DNA of 64,000 nt from assembly GCA_958510825.1 (NCBI GenBank), contig OY294051.1:4806353-4870352 (forward strand), in the 5' to 3' direction. A program made the position numbers and the translations under genes. Positions within the stretch are counted from its first letter, which is position 1; each line of letters begins with the position of its first letter. The notes beneath the pieces are model-generated. The model was not told the origin of the DNA. It searched no databases and saw only the letters and a list, made by a program, of their open reading frames with translations. Below, one piece after another: positions 33,123 through 44,290 of the stretch. This DNA comes from Brachypterus glaber (taxonomy: Eukaryota > Arthropoda > Insecta > Coleoptera > Kateretidae).

Positions 33123-33688
33123 GTATTATTAATTTGAGCCATTTCGCCTCAATGATTATTTATATCGATAAAAAATCTAAAACAGAAAATAAAATTAAAA
33201 TGTTCTTATCAGGCGCACCAATTTCTAGATGCGCTGGTAAGGTATTACGTTTAAAATAATACTTATCTGCTATATTTTCTTTACCTAAAAAATATTATTA
33301 GTCAATACCTTACCAAAGTTTAAAATTTTTTCCTAAATAAAGAATAAAATTCTTGATAAATCGTTAAAATAATTAAAAAAGAACGAAAAACTGAATAACA
33401 GTTAACTTCTAACATTTCGGGATCTAATCTGATCCCGTTTTCAAAGAAAATTATTAGTTTTTTGAATGTTCTTTATTTAGGAACAATTTTTAAACTTTGG
33501 TAAGGTATTGAATAATATTTTTTAGGTAAAGAAGATATAGCAGATAAGTATTATTTTAAACGCAATACCTTACCAGCGCATCTAGAAATAGGTGGGCCTG
33601 ATAAGAACATTTTAATTTTATTTTCTGTTTTAGATTTTTTATCGATATAAATAATCATTGAGGCAAAATGGCCCAAATTAATATTACT
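33123..33688. repeat. Foldback element, arms about 220 bp
   Basis: AATTTGAGCCATTTCGCCTC at the left is inverted near 33660-33680. AGATGCGCTGGTAAGGTATT in the left arm pairs with AATACCTTACCAGCGCATCT in the right. The centre holds the hairpin at 33411-33446. Confidence 0.88.
33411..33446 (-). other. Hairpin with hammerhead-like flanks, copy A
   Basis: On the - strand: TTTGAAAA, 7-bp stem CGGGATC / GATCCCG around AGATTA, then AAATGT. The flanks and size match the hairpin at 49417-49452 although the stem sequence differs. Confidence 0.6.
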
Positions 33689-33778
33689 GTAAATATATAT
33701 ACGCCTCAAAAAAATTATAGATTCTACTCTTCGTTACTTTACAAATACAGTTGGCATCAAAATTTCAATATTTCAATA

Positions 33779-34480
33779 ATATTTTGAGGTGATTCAGAAA
33801 TAAGGTACTAAATTTTATAGGGTGAGGTTCAAAAATATGAAAAAAAGTTCCTATAGAAGTTGGTCCGGAAATGAGCCCTAAGGGAGCTACGACCCTCCTA
33901 AGGATACATCTGAAAAGTAGTTTTTTTTAATATCTCTAGAACCCTATGAACTACAGGCACGATTTTTTGCACATGCCCTATCATTGATAAAGGCTATCCA
34001 TTTATGTCATTTTTATTTTGTAATTTTAACCAGGGACGTGCAAAATGGAGGGACGATGTCACTTGTTTACCCCACACTTTCTTATCTGTACAATTTTTGA
34101 CATTTTCGCAATAAAATATAATTGTTTAGTTAAAAATACATAAAAAAGGTCCTCTTTATGTAACACCGTAGGGCCAACCGTTCTCGAGAAAATTTAAGAT
34201 AAAGAGAAAATTTCACGTTCAGAGCGTCCAAAATAGGAACTAAAAAATGAACCAATAAACATTTCAATAATGTAGGGTTATTTTATATTAATAACTGTAA
34301 AAAAAGTTCGTATAGATCTAGGTTCAAAAATCAGTTTTAAGGGACTGTAGCTCCCTTAAAATCGATTTGTGGATATTTTCATAGTTTCTAATGTAGAATC
34401 ACCCTGCAGTATTAAAGATTTAAATGGGGCATTTTTTAGTTGCTATTTTGGTTATACTATTTTTAGATGTTTCTATCAGT
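33779..34480 (+). repeat. Diverged half of the 7481-8636 repeat family
   Basis: Shared ordered words: AAGTTCCTATAGAAG, CCCTAAGGGAGCTACG, CATAAAAAAGGTCCTC, CGTTCTCGAGAAAA. Almost the same words are at 51240-51710. Confidence 0.65.
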
Positions 34481-34494
34481 GTATAATATATAAT

Positions 34495-35706
34495 AGGGTG
34501 CCCAGAGTTTTGACTTTTTTTTGAATTTTAAAGGTCTTACCTCCCAAAGTTGTTCATTGGGGTGAGTAGATTACCACGCTATTTTTTCAGAATTTTAAAA
34601 AAATATTTAGAGGTGGCGCACAGCCGTTTTTTGCAAAAATAATCGTTTCTCCAGATTAAATTTTTTTTAGGGCCTAATAAAGATAAATAAAAATGCTTTT
34701 TGCACAGTACGGGGATCTAGGATAAATAAGGAAGAACCCTTTTTTTCAAATTTTTTCATCAACAAACGGCCTTGTTGTGAGCTAGAAAAGTCAAAATTTT
34801 GATATCCCTAATTTAGGGTGCTAGGAATAGCACATTCAATTTTTTCACCCCAGTCAAATTTTTTTTGGTAATACCTAAATGTGTCCTGACTTAAAAGCCA
34901 TATATAAATATTTGATCCTATATACAGGGTGCACGAAAAAAAAATGTTTTTTAAGAAAATTACACAACTTTTCTAGATTTTTACACTTTTTATTCTTTTA
35001 GGGCCCACATCGAACAACAAAGTATAGTACAACAAAGAATACATTTTTCAAATCTTTTGAATCTACTTTGAATGCTCCAGTAATAAAGTAGATTTTTTTG
35101 AATTTGGAAAATTTATTCTATGTTGTTCCATAACTTGCAACAGAAATTGTGTTTGATCCTCTTGATTTGTTAAAAGATTATTATAGGTTTGTATAAGTGC
35201 CAGTACTCAGTAAGTACTAACAAACCAAGAAAAATGTTCAAAAATTAAAAGTGGTAAACGACGCCGCAGAGCGTGGGGTGGCACTCATACAAACCTATAA
35301 TAATCTTAGGACACATTTAGGTATTACCAAAAAAATTTTGACCGGGGTGAAAAAATTGAATGTGCTATTCCTAGCACCCTAAATTAGGGATAACATCAAA
35401 ATTTTAAATTTTCTAGCTCACAACAAGGCCGTTTGTTGATGAAAAAATTTGAAAAAAATCAGGGTTCTTCCATATTTATCCTAGATCCCCGTACTGTGCA
35501 AAAAGCATTTTTATTTATCTTTAATAGGCCCTAAAAAAAAAATAATCTGGAGAAACGATTATTTTTGCAAAAAACGGCTGTGCGCCACCTTTAAATATTT
35601 TTTTAAAATTCTGAAAAAATAGCGTGGTAATCTACTCACCCCAATGAACAACTTTGGGGGGTAAGACATTTAAAATTCAAAAAAAAGTCAAAACTCTGGG
35701 CACCCT
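34495..35706. mobile_element. Large foldback transposon, 1212 bp, with 10-bp target duplication
   Basis: Ends AGGGTGCCCAGAGTTTTGAC and its exact inverse, arms about 410 bp. AATATATAAT flanks both sides (34485-34494 and 35707-35716). No ORF. A 9-10-bp duplication with long inverted arms would fit a Mutator-like foldback, but the flank is A/T-rich. Confidence 0.85.
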
Positions 35707-36059
35707 AATATATAATAATATAATAATACTGAAGAGTATCATATAAAGCACGAAGATCAAAATATCTTCCCACCTTGTACTGTATTTAATTAAACATATT
35801 ATTATCTTGATTGGTGCTCTAATTAATAGGTGCTGGAAATGAAAAAAAAAAAATTAAGCAGGCTCGCTAATTAAAATATTGTCTGCCAATTCTTTTAATT
35901 GCTTTAAGTGACATCTTTTCACGCGAATTTTGTTGCGATATTAGCGGGCGTTTAACTGACCGTATCATATCCAATAGGGTGGCGCTATATGAAAAAACAT
36001 CAAGAAAACAAAATATTTCTAACCATAAAGCAACTTGGAAAACTTGGTAAAACTGCCCA

Positions 36060-36720
36060 GTAAAAGAGCTTTCCCATTTTTCACCTCCGCGCGTAAAATG
36101 GATTTTTTATTATCAGATTCACTTTTAGCAACCTTAAAAATATACAAATTTTCACGAAAACTACCCCCGCCTCTTAGGGGGTGGAGTTAGAATTTTTTTA
36201 TTGTCTGATTCTCTTTCAGCAACCATAAAAACCCAAATATGCTAATTTTCACAAAAACTACCCTCACACCACAGGGGGTGAAATTAAAAAAATGGTATTA
36301 TAAGATTCAGTTTTAGCGACCTCAAAAACCCCAACATATAAATTTTCAAGAAAACTACCCCAGCCCCTGAGGGGGTGAAGTAAGATTTTTTATTATCAGA
36401 TTCACTTTCAGCAACCTGAAAAACCCAATATATGAATTTTCACCTAAACTACCCCTCACCCCTCAGGGGGTGGATTTAGAATTTTTTTAATATCAGATTA
36501 ACTTTCAGCAACCTCAAAAACCCCAACATCCCAGTTTTCACGAAAAGGGGATGAAATTAAAAAAAAAGTATTATCAGATTCATATTCGTCGACTCCAAAA
36601 AACCATATATACCAATTTTACGAAAATATTGAAAATATATAAAAATAATACCTCCTCATCCCCTCGGGGGTGGAGTAACATACCTGTATGCCAAATTTCA
36701 AGCCTCTAGCTTAAGGCGTT
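36060..36720. repeat. Tandem repeat, unit about 95-98 bp, about 6 copies
   Basis: CTACCCC...GGGGGTG blocks recur at 36161, 36259, 36354, 36449, about 36540 (short) and 36645. The common part is AGCAACCTCAAAAACCC. The pair of C-run and G-run makes a small hairpin in each unit. Confidence 0.9.
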
Positions 36721-37610
36721 CTTAAGTTATCGTGCCCACAATATTTCCCCGAACAGACCGATCGACCGACCGACCGACCTCGAAGTTGTTACAACGTTTG
36801 GTTGTAATATTTTTATATTTTTCTATCACTGTGGTTATCGTAAAATAGGGTTTTAAAAATTCTATTAAATTTTCTGTAAAATAGTAAAAAAATCGATTTG
36901 AATCATAAGAATTTTTTTAATTTAATCTCAACATTACTCTCCAGTTTTATCCCCAATTCTTACAGTGAATGTATACATGTACATTTACTCTCCATATAAA
37001 GATTATATTTATGTATTAGTTAATAATAAATTTATGTAAATTTTTTAGTAGTAATATCATAAGTGCATGTTGAATTCTCGATAATTTTTTTACTGTATTA
37101 AATCCATTATTTTCACTTGTTCGCAAATGTTGCCAAGTCTAAACTTTGCTCGAGGGATATTTTATGCTTGAGATTATTTCAATAAAATAGTTGTTATCAT
37201 ATATTTTAGCATTTAAATAAAGATCATTGCTGTTTTTCTTTAAAAAGTTTATTTTTCAACTGAAAAGAAATAAAATAACGGATGTTTCTACCTGTAAAAA
37301 ACAATTTCCTATCGGTTTCTAATAAACTTTGGCAACGCTGTACTGGTACCAGCCCAGTTATTTGATGTTTTGATTTCCGTAATTCTTTACTGCGAATATA
37401 TTTTTAATAAATAAGTGTTTAAATTAGTTTTTAGTGGCCTGTTTTTAATACCAAGATGGAAAGTGCATAAAATATAATATATTATCTGAAATTAATTATG
37501 GTTTATATCTAGGATGTTTTGGTAATAAAATAAGAATTTATATTGCTTATCAATAAAAATAAATCAACTAAAGGTAAGCTTCAAAAATTAAAACACATTT
37601 TACAAAAAAA
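36721..37610. other. No gene; (GACC)n and A/T-rich sequence
   Basis: A short GACCGACC run at 36757-36779 after a conserved-looking block (CCAAATTTCAAGCCTCTAGC), then A/T-rich sequence without a recognised exon. Confidence 0.45.
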
Positions 37611-37893
37611 CACTGATAAAACTGTTTATTTGCGTCAACTAAATATTTGGTTGGATATGGCCAATTAAATATTTGGTTGGGACAAATAAAATTTATGTGA
37701 GTCAAATAAATTTTATTTCTGCCAAATAAATTGTTTTGTTCCCATTAATAAATCATTTTGCAATTAAAATATTTGTTAACATGAACTAAATATTTATTTG
37801 ACTCAAATAAAATTTATTTGTCCCAACCAAATAATTTAATTGACCATATCTAACCGAATATTTAGTTGACGCAAATAAACTCTTTTATCAGTG
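37611..37893. mobile_element. MITE with CACTGATAAAA termini, 283 bp
   Basis: CACTGATAAAACTGTTTATT and GTCAACTAAATATT at the left are inverted at 37850-37893. The arms are A/T-rich and nearly meet, so the element folds on itself. Confidence 0.85.
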
Positions 37894-37948
37894 TATAACA
37901 TTTATTAAGATGTCAGTAACTGTCAGTTTCTTGTTTCGATAGTAACCA

Positions 37949-37977
37949 AGTGATAATTGCATTGTGCAATTATCACA
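37949..37977. other. Hairpin, 12-bp stem
   Basis: GTGATAATTGCA, TTG loop, TGCAATTATCAC. Isolated; no gene nearby to explain it. Confidence 0.7.
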
Positions 37978-38309
37978 TTCATTTTGATCTGATTGGTCAT
38001 GAAACTAAAAATGCAAGGTTTTGATTGGCCTATATATTGTTTGTGAAATAGTCAATGATATATTTTCAAATAATTGTTATAAACAATAACCGCAACAGGT
38101 GTCCGTCTTTAGCCGTATCTAGTCGAGAAATGTCGAATTCTATCCTAGGCATCGTAGAGCGCCCTGCATTTCCTGCGATGTTCAGCTGTTTCAGTGTTGA
38201 TCGTTTGTCCAAGTTAGCACAGCGGTGTGTGTCGGTCTAGCAAGCCGTGAAACTCACGTGCGTTTTTTGTTTACGTTTCCTGCTGGTTTAGTGACACGCC
38301 TGTCAGGAA

Positions 38310-38480
38310 TTCAGGATTTTTCAGTAGGTCGCGGTGAAGTTTTTGTTTTATTGTTTCGGGTGGATTTTTTTGATTTTTTTTGTGATTTGTGTTGTGAGTT
38401 TTATTTCGCTACTTTTTTGAAAAATAAAGGTAATTTAATGTTTTAAAACCTTACTTTTGAAAAAAATATAATCAATTTTT
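38310..38480. repeat. Repeat shared with 39990-40160
   Basis: TTTTTCAGTAGGTCGCGGTG and CTACTTTTTTGAAAAATAAA followed by GGTA occur in both copies about 1.7 kb apart. A weaker echo is at 40345. Function unknown. Confidence 0.7.
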
Positions 38481-38504
38481 TTTTTATTTTTGATTTTACT
38501 TTTC

Positions 38505-38775
38505 CCAAGGAAAGTCTTGCGTTAGCAAAAAATTTCGAAAAATTTTTATTGCTTGTTTTATCTTTCTGGACGTTTTATATCCAAAAAGTATGATTTCCGT
38601 CAAAAAAAAATCTGGCTGTCGGTCTGTAGGTCTATCTGTTGGTCTGTGTGTCTAGGAAATTTATGACCAAGATAAGTAAAGAACGCTTCAGGCTAAAGGC
38701 TTCAAACTTTGTACCATAAGTTGATTATCCAAAGTTCTAGACTGGGATTGTTTTTCGTAAAAGTAAGGGGCTAAA
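38505..38775 (+). repeat. Dispersed repeat shared with 62680-62895
   Basis: Shared: AAGTCYTGMGTTAG, GGACGTTTTATATCC, a run of GTCTGT words, GCTTCAAACTT(T), GGTTGATTATCCAAAGTTCT and TGGGATTGTTTTTCGTAAAA. Probably a relic of one element. Confidence 0.75.
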
Positions 38776-38829
38776 AACAATTATTAAAAAAAAATTCAAA
38801 TTATTTTTTGTTTTATGAATTTTTTTTAT

Positions 38830-39734
38830 TAGAGGAAATGAGCCTAATTTCGGATGGTTTCCAAATTTCGGATAGTAGTGTATTTAAGATACTGTCTGCA
38901 AAGGTAAACGGAAACCTACTTTTATGTGAAGCCAAAAGTCAAACTAAATCCGTCCTGTAATATTATAACGGTAGAGCTTCTCCCCTTTAAATGACACACA
39001 AATCCTTTATATTGCAAATGGCAGTTTTGTGCTCAGTTGCATTATTATGCTTGTTTATTTTATAAATAATCGTTATAAAAGTTCGTGATTCTGTCTTGGG
39101 TAAGTTATGATGTTAGTTAAGTTGATCCACTATTCATAATTAAACAATTTGAAAACGTAAACATTCTACAAATTTCTAATCTAAAAAGCAGAAAGTTGCC
39201 TAATTTCGGATAGACCATTTTTGTGCATTTGATTCCCAATTTCGGATATCCGCAAGGTAATTATTATTCAGGATAACCAACCATTAATTTTTTTTTTATA
39301 ATGATACAACAAACTAAGATAAACAATTTTGAAAAAACGAAAATTACCTAAGATACTAAGATATTCGAAATTGGGAATCTAAAATTATAGTTCCTATAGT
39401 ATTTCGTAGAAAATCGCTTAATGATTAAATTACGTCTTAAATGTGAAGGAATAACAAGAAACATAAGCAATGGGATCCAGATCTACTCTTGAAAAATTTT
39501 TTTCGGATATGTCCGAAATTAGGAGCCCTTTTTCAAATGCACAAAAATGCGCTGATTTTTTTTAACCGTGTTTTTTGGAAAAAATAAACTGTAATAAAAT
39601 TGCTTTTATAATAAATCATGGTTCGCTATAATAAGTTGTATCTGGTTATATAAAAAAAATATCAAAAAGTAATACCGAGTATTAAATATTGAATACATTG
39701 TAAATGGTATCCGAAATTAGGCGATTTTCCTCTA
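38830..39734. mobile_element. Non-autonomous element with TAGAGGAAAT termini, 905 bp
   Basis: Starts TAGAGGAAATGAGCCTAATT and ends with its near inverse (AATTAGGCGATTTTCCTCTA). The word AATTTCGGAT, or its inverse, recurs through the element. No ORF. A second copy starts at 63589 and runs off the window, about 95 percent identical over the shared 410 bp. Confidence 0.88.
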
Positions 39735-40905
39735 TTATTATTTTTTTTGAAAAACTTGAAATTTGTTTTTAATTTTTTTTAATTTTTTTTTTTTCATTTT
39801 TAATTTTAATAAACCTAGGCCTACAGGAAAAAGTATACTTTTGCTGGCACCAGTATTCTTATGTACATTTTTTATGGAGGTTATTTTTATTCAAAAAAAA
39901 AAAAAACGTATGAAAATTAGAAAAAGTTTTCGCCCACGGAGGAACCATCTGCCTCTGCTTATTTTGAAAAAATGTTTTTTTCTTAATTCACGTGCGTATT
40001 TTGATTTTTCGGTAGGTCGCGGTGAATTTTCGAATTTTTATTATTGTGTTTTGTTTTGTAAGTTTTATTTGACTACTTTTTTGAAAAATAAAGGTAGGAT
40101 TTAATTTTTTGAAACTTTGATTTTGAAAAAAAAATATAATCAATTTTTTTTATTTTGATTTTTGATTTTTTTTTTTATATAGGTAGGTTAATTTTGATTT
40201 TTTTTAAACAATGAATCTATAACTATAAATAAGTTCTTTTTTATGTTTTTCCCATGGCGGAATCAGGTGTACCTGGTTATTAATTTAATTTATTTATTTT
40301 TTAATTTGCGTGCAATTTTGGACAAGAATATTCTTCTAAGATTTTTCAGTAGACAGCGGTGTTTTATTTCTACAGATTTTTTGTTTTTATTTTTTCAGGT
40401 TTGTGTTGAGTTTTGAGTTTTTTAAGTTTTAATGGCTATTTTTTAACAAAGATATTTTTTTGATTTTTTATTTTTTTTGCAACCATAAAAATAACCCACT
40501 CTGCCTCCAGCCACGTGGGTTAATTTTCTCATGGGCAATATCCTAGTTTTCTCTCTCGTACCATAAGCAACTACTAATTTGTTCACGATCATAAAAAATA
40601 AGACTATGTACTTGATTTTTTGCTTAAAAAAAAAGAAGAAATATGTTGATCACATAACTTTTACTTTTTATAGAAAAAAAAATTAACTTGAGAATACAAT
40701 GTATATATATGTAGTATGCTGTACTGATAAGTGAAAATACCTTACACCTACGATGGTTTTTTTACCCATCTTTTCTATAATCTAAAATCGTGCTTATTTT
40801 TTGCTTTTTAATTTATAAAATATAATTTATTTGTGGATTAATACGTTATAATTAAGAGGTATGTGTATTAAATATAAATTATATTCTCTCCCTAAATATC
40901 AATTC
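39735..40905. other. No gene; homopolymer-rich repeats
   Basis: Long T runs, the second copy of the 38310 repeat (39990-40160), and a copy of the TCATGGGCAAT repeat (40517-40582). The 113-codon open frame at 39763 is mostly Phe/Lys from homopolymers and is not supported. Confidence 0.5.
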
Positions 40906-41071
40906 GTGATACTAGGTTAGGTACCGGTGCTTTTTTTTCAAATTTTACTCATATTAATCCCAATTTTTGTAAAATGCAACTCCTGCTAAAGCAGTCGTTG
41001 CATTTTCGTCATTGGGATTAATATTTCTTAAAATTTATGTAAAAAACCACCGATACCTAACCTAGTATCAC
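40906..41071. mobile_element. MITE, 166 bp, GTGATACTAGGTTAGGTA ends
   Basis: The two ends are perfect inverse copies over about 18 bp, and inner arms ATTAATCCCAAT / ATTGGGATTAAT continue the fold around GCAACTCCTGCTAAAGCAGT. Only 53 bp separate it from the Btk29A exon. Confidence 0.85.
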
Positions 41072-41129
41072 TTATGATATTACCCCTGATTATACCCAAA
41101 ATTTCTGCTAGGAAAGAAAGTTAACTTAC

Positions 41130-41323
41130 CATGACTTAGACCAGCAGTGGCAGGAACGGCTCGATTGTAGGGGCAGCATTTCAGCCGCGAGGCCAGTCCG
41201 CCACTGTTGTGCTTGTGATAATTGATCAGATCAGGTATGGTGGCACAACAGTGTTTTTCTGACAGGATGTATTCGTTTTTCGAGTTCTGTTTTATGTGGT
41301 AGTGTTTTACGTGAGGCTGAGGT
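41130..41323 (-). CDS. Btk29A: Btk29A (Tec-family tyrosine kinase), one exon: end of SH2 and linker
   Basis: Tec kinases are cytoplasmic tyrosine kinases with PH, SH3, SH2 and kinase domains. This 194-nt exon has acceptor TTTATTTTCAG and donor GTAAGT on the - strand, enters in phase 2 and leaves in phase 1. Its 64 full codons read PQPHVKHYHIKQN, then EYILSEKHCCATIPDLINYH, then KHNSGGLASRLK and finally VPATAGLSH. These are the D strand to B helix and end of an SH2 domain and the start of the linker before the kinase; YHxHNxxGLxxRL and TAGL are typical of Tec kinases, and CCxTIPDLINYH of the insect member. The phosphate-binding Arg would be in the preceding exon. No other Btk exon was found on this strand from 1 to 64000, so the flanking introns must be very long, or this is an isolated fragment. 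The frame is clean and both splice sites are good. Confidence 0.9.
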
Positions 41324-42499
41324 CTGAAAATAAAAAAGAGGCTCTTTTTCTTTCTGAGAAATTTGGTCCGAAATATTAAGCGGTGATTCTAAATCAGAAA
41401 ATATGACAGTAAGAAGCAATTTGAATAAATAATTAATAATAATTAATTTGATTTTTTTAATTTTTTTTTTTTAATTTTTTTTTTTTTTTTTATTTTTTTT
41501 TTTTTAATTTTTTTTTTAATTTTTTTTAATTATTTTATAATAAACCACTTCACTATAAGAAGTTCAGACGTTCAGAACCATGAATGAATTTTCAAACTGG
41601 AATTAATTTGATGTTAATTTATTTTGACACAATAAATTTCTAATTTTTGGAATAAAAAAGATCAAAATTCGTTAAATTTTATTAATATTGAATAAAAATA
41701 AGCTAATAAGACATAAAAATGGCCCTAATTTTGCATTTTAGTTGATATTTTGTTATAATATATATCAAGCTTGTTATATAAAAGAACTAGAAAACTGGTA
41801 TATATTCGATTTTTTGGTATATATTCGAGACGAAAATATCCCGTCGTTATGGTAATGCCTTGTTTTTTTATTGGTTGAAACCGATATTATGATAGTTGAA
41901 AAAAAAAAAATAGTCATTATACATTTCTGTTAAACTGCTAAAACGGCCAATGTTTGACTTTTTTCAAAATTTTTTGACAATGGTCCTTTTAGAACTAAGC
42001 CACATATTTGTTTCCTTAAATAATAAAAATTTCAGATATTTAGACCCAAAAATGTTTGAACGTTCTAAGAGGTGACAGGTTCAATTTATTTTTTAAATTG
42101 TGGTAAAAATGATTAAAAATTATTTATGGTTAGGTGCTACCTACAAAAAAACAATATAATACAATTTTGGTGGTATTCATAGAACATACTATGAAATCGC
42201 AAGTAACATCATTAAAAGGAATGTTAGAATTTCAAAAGTGAATTATTTTTAAAAAATGCCATAAATTTCATTTATATTTTTTATCTATAAAGGTAACATA
42301 TATTTAAGAGCTATCATGCAATGGTAAAGTGGACATGCAACAATTAAAAATTACAAGTAACCATAGACTTAATGGTCTAGGCGAACCGTTATAAAAAAAC
42401 AAGCCGTGAAGATATGTAATGTTAGGAATTCCATAGTGGGTACTATTTGCAGTGAATAGTAAAATTCTGGTCCGATTTTTCCTGAAAATTTAAATGTGA
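41324..42499. other. No gene recognised
   Basis: A/T-rich with long T runs at 41455-41540. The preceding Btk29A exon (FLVR motif of SH2) was looked for and not found. Confidence 0.5.
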
Positions 42500-44290
42500 T
42501 CAAAGATTTACCCTTTAAGGGCCTTTAAAAATCTCATTGAGAACCTAGAACCTGTAGATTTTTCTTCTGATTTAGACAATAACCCTAGCTCAATTTTTAT
42601 TACACCAGTTTTGAGTTCGGAGATTGTCGATATTTTGGGAAATCTAAAAAACAAGTGGAGCAGTGGTCTTGACGAGATTCCTGTTACCATTATTAAACTA
42701 TGTGCTTTAGAAATTTGCGAGCCGTTGGCTTTTGTCGTGAACAATTCTTTGGTGCATGGGGTATTTCCTGAAGACTTGAAGGTAGCGTTAATCAAACCCA
42801 TTCATAAAAAAGGTGATCCAACGATTATAAATAACTATAGGCCAATTAGCTTGCTGTCAGCATTTTCCAAAGTTTTCGAAACCGCAATGGCTTCCAGAAT
42901 ACTGCAATTCTTCGAAGTACATAACCTCCTTAGCGACAGTCAACACGGCTACATCAAAAACCGATCAACTAACACTGCGGTGCACGATTTTACTCATAGG
43001 ATACTCTCTGGCTTCGAGGAAATGGAGTATATTATTGGTCTATTTTTAGACCTAACTAAGGCCTATGAGTCAATAGACCATAATATCCTGTTTAGGAAGC
43101 TGGAGAAGTATGGTGTGAGGGGTTGTGCTTTGCAGTGGATCAAATCATATCTGGAAAGAAGATCACAAAGAGTTGCTGTCGATCAGGATGGTAAATGTTT
43201 CTTGTCAGATTTAATTTTTATTGAAAACTTGGGAATTGCACAGGGCAGTATAATTGGTCCTTTACTATTTATAATTTTTATGAATGATATTATTACGTGC
43301 ATCACTTTTTTAAACTGCAGTCTGGTTAACTTTGCTGATGATACTTACCTCCTGGTAAAAGCAAAGAATTACCAAGAACTATTGCGCTTGCTTGAAACGT
43401 GTATCAAAAATCTCCTACACTGGCTGCAAAAAAATAAGTTACTCCTAAATAAGGAAAAAACTAACATTATAATGTTCAAGACCTCAAGGTCCAATTTCGT
43501 TACCCCCGAAGTTGTACCATTCGATAACATGTTATTAAGCACTACAGATAACACAAAATTTTTGGGCTTAGTTCTGGATGAAAATTTACACTGGGACTTA
43601 CACACAGAACATTTAGGTAAAAAATTAAATTCAACACAGTATTCCTTACGAGTGTTAAAGTCATATGTAAATTTTCAAACATTAAAAGCTGTTTACTACT
43701 CAAACTTTCAGTCTGTTCTGAGGTATGGTATAATTTTCTGGGGGCAGAGTACACATGCACCGGATTTGTTCACGATCCAGAAGCGGACGCTTCGTACAAT
43801 TTTAGGTTTAGGTTACAATGAATCTTGTAGAGGCCACTTTAAGAACAATAACATATTGACATTGACAGGCTTATACTTGTATGAGCTTCTCGTGTTTATT
43901 TTCAAAAATAAATCGCTACTTCAGCCTCTGAGGTCCAACAGGCGTCTTGAATATAATTTTCCAAGACATAGGCTTGCGCAATTTGAAAAAGGCTCCTTTT
44001 ATGCTGCAATAAGTGTCTTCAATCAATTACCAGAAGATATAAAAACGGTAACGAACTTTAACATGTACAAAAGACGTATTTTAACATTTTTAATAAATTT
44101 AGAACCTTATAAAATATCTGCCTATTTTAACTAAATTTGTAATAGAATTTTTATACTTTACAAGTAATTTTTATTTTTGTATTTTTTAAGACAAGTTTCA
44201 TGTTCATGATTGTCTATACATTGTTTTGTGTACTCATTCATAATTATTGAAATAAACGTATTATTTATTTATTTATTTATTTATTTAAAA
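42500..44290 (+). mobile_element. 5'-truncated Jockey/CR1-like LINE with intact RT
   Basis: An uninterrupted frame from about 42501 to the stop at 44132-44134, more than 540 codons. RT motifs in order: LIKPIHKKGDPTIINNYRPI, GYIKNRSTNTAV, LFLDLTKAYESIDH, AQGSIIGPLLFIIF, and catalytic FADD. The C-terminal part is RYGIIFWGQS and following. The 3' end is a (TTTA)n tail at 44262-44288. No endonuclease part. The clean frame suggests recent insertion. Confidence 0.93.

Noticed and set aside
38055..38446. Two overlapping frames of 61 and 73 codons in a GC-richer stretch
   Set aside because: Part of a duplicated repeat (38310 / 39990); no domain and no splice support.
39763..40104. 113-codon frame, Phe-rich
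   Set aside because: Translated homopolymers within repeats.
27358..41129. Btk29A kinase-domain exons
   Set aside because: I looked on the - strand for HRDLAARN, DFG and WxPPE-type readings and saw none; very short exons could be missed.
41231..41419. 62-codon frame on the - strand over the Btk29A exon
   Set aside because: Wrong frame; the SH2 sequence is in another frame that lacks a start codon.
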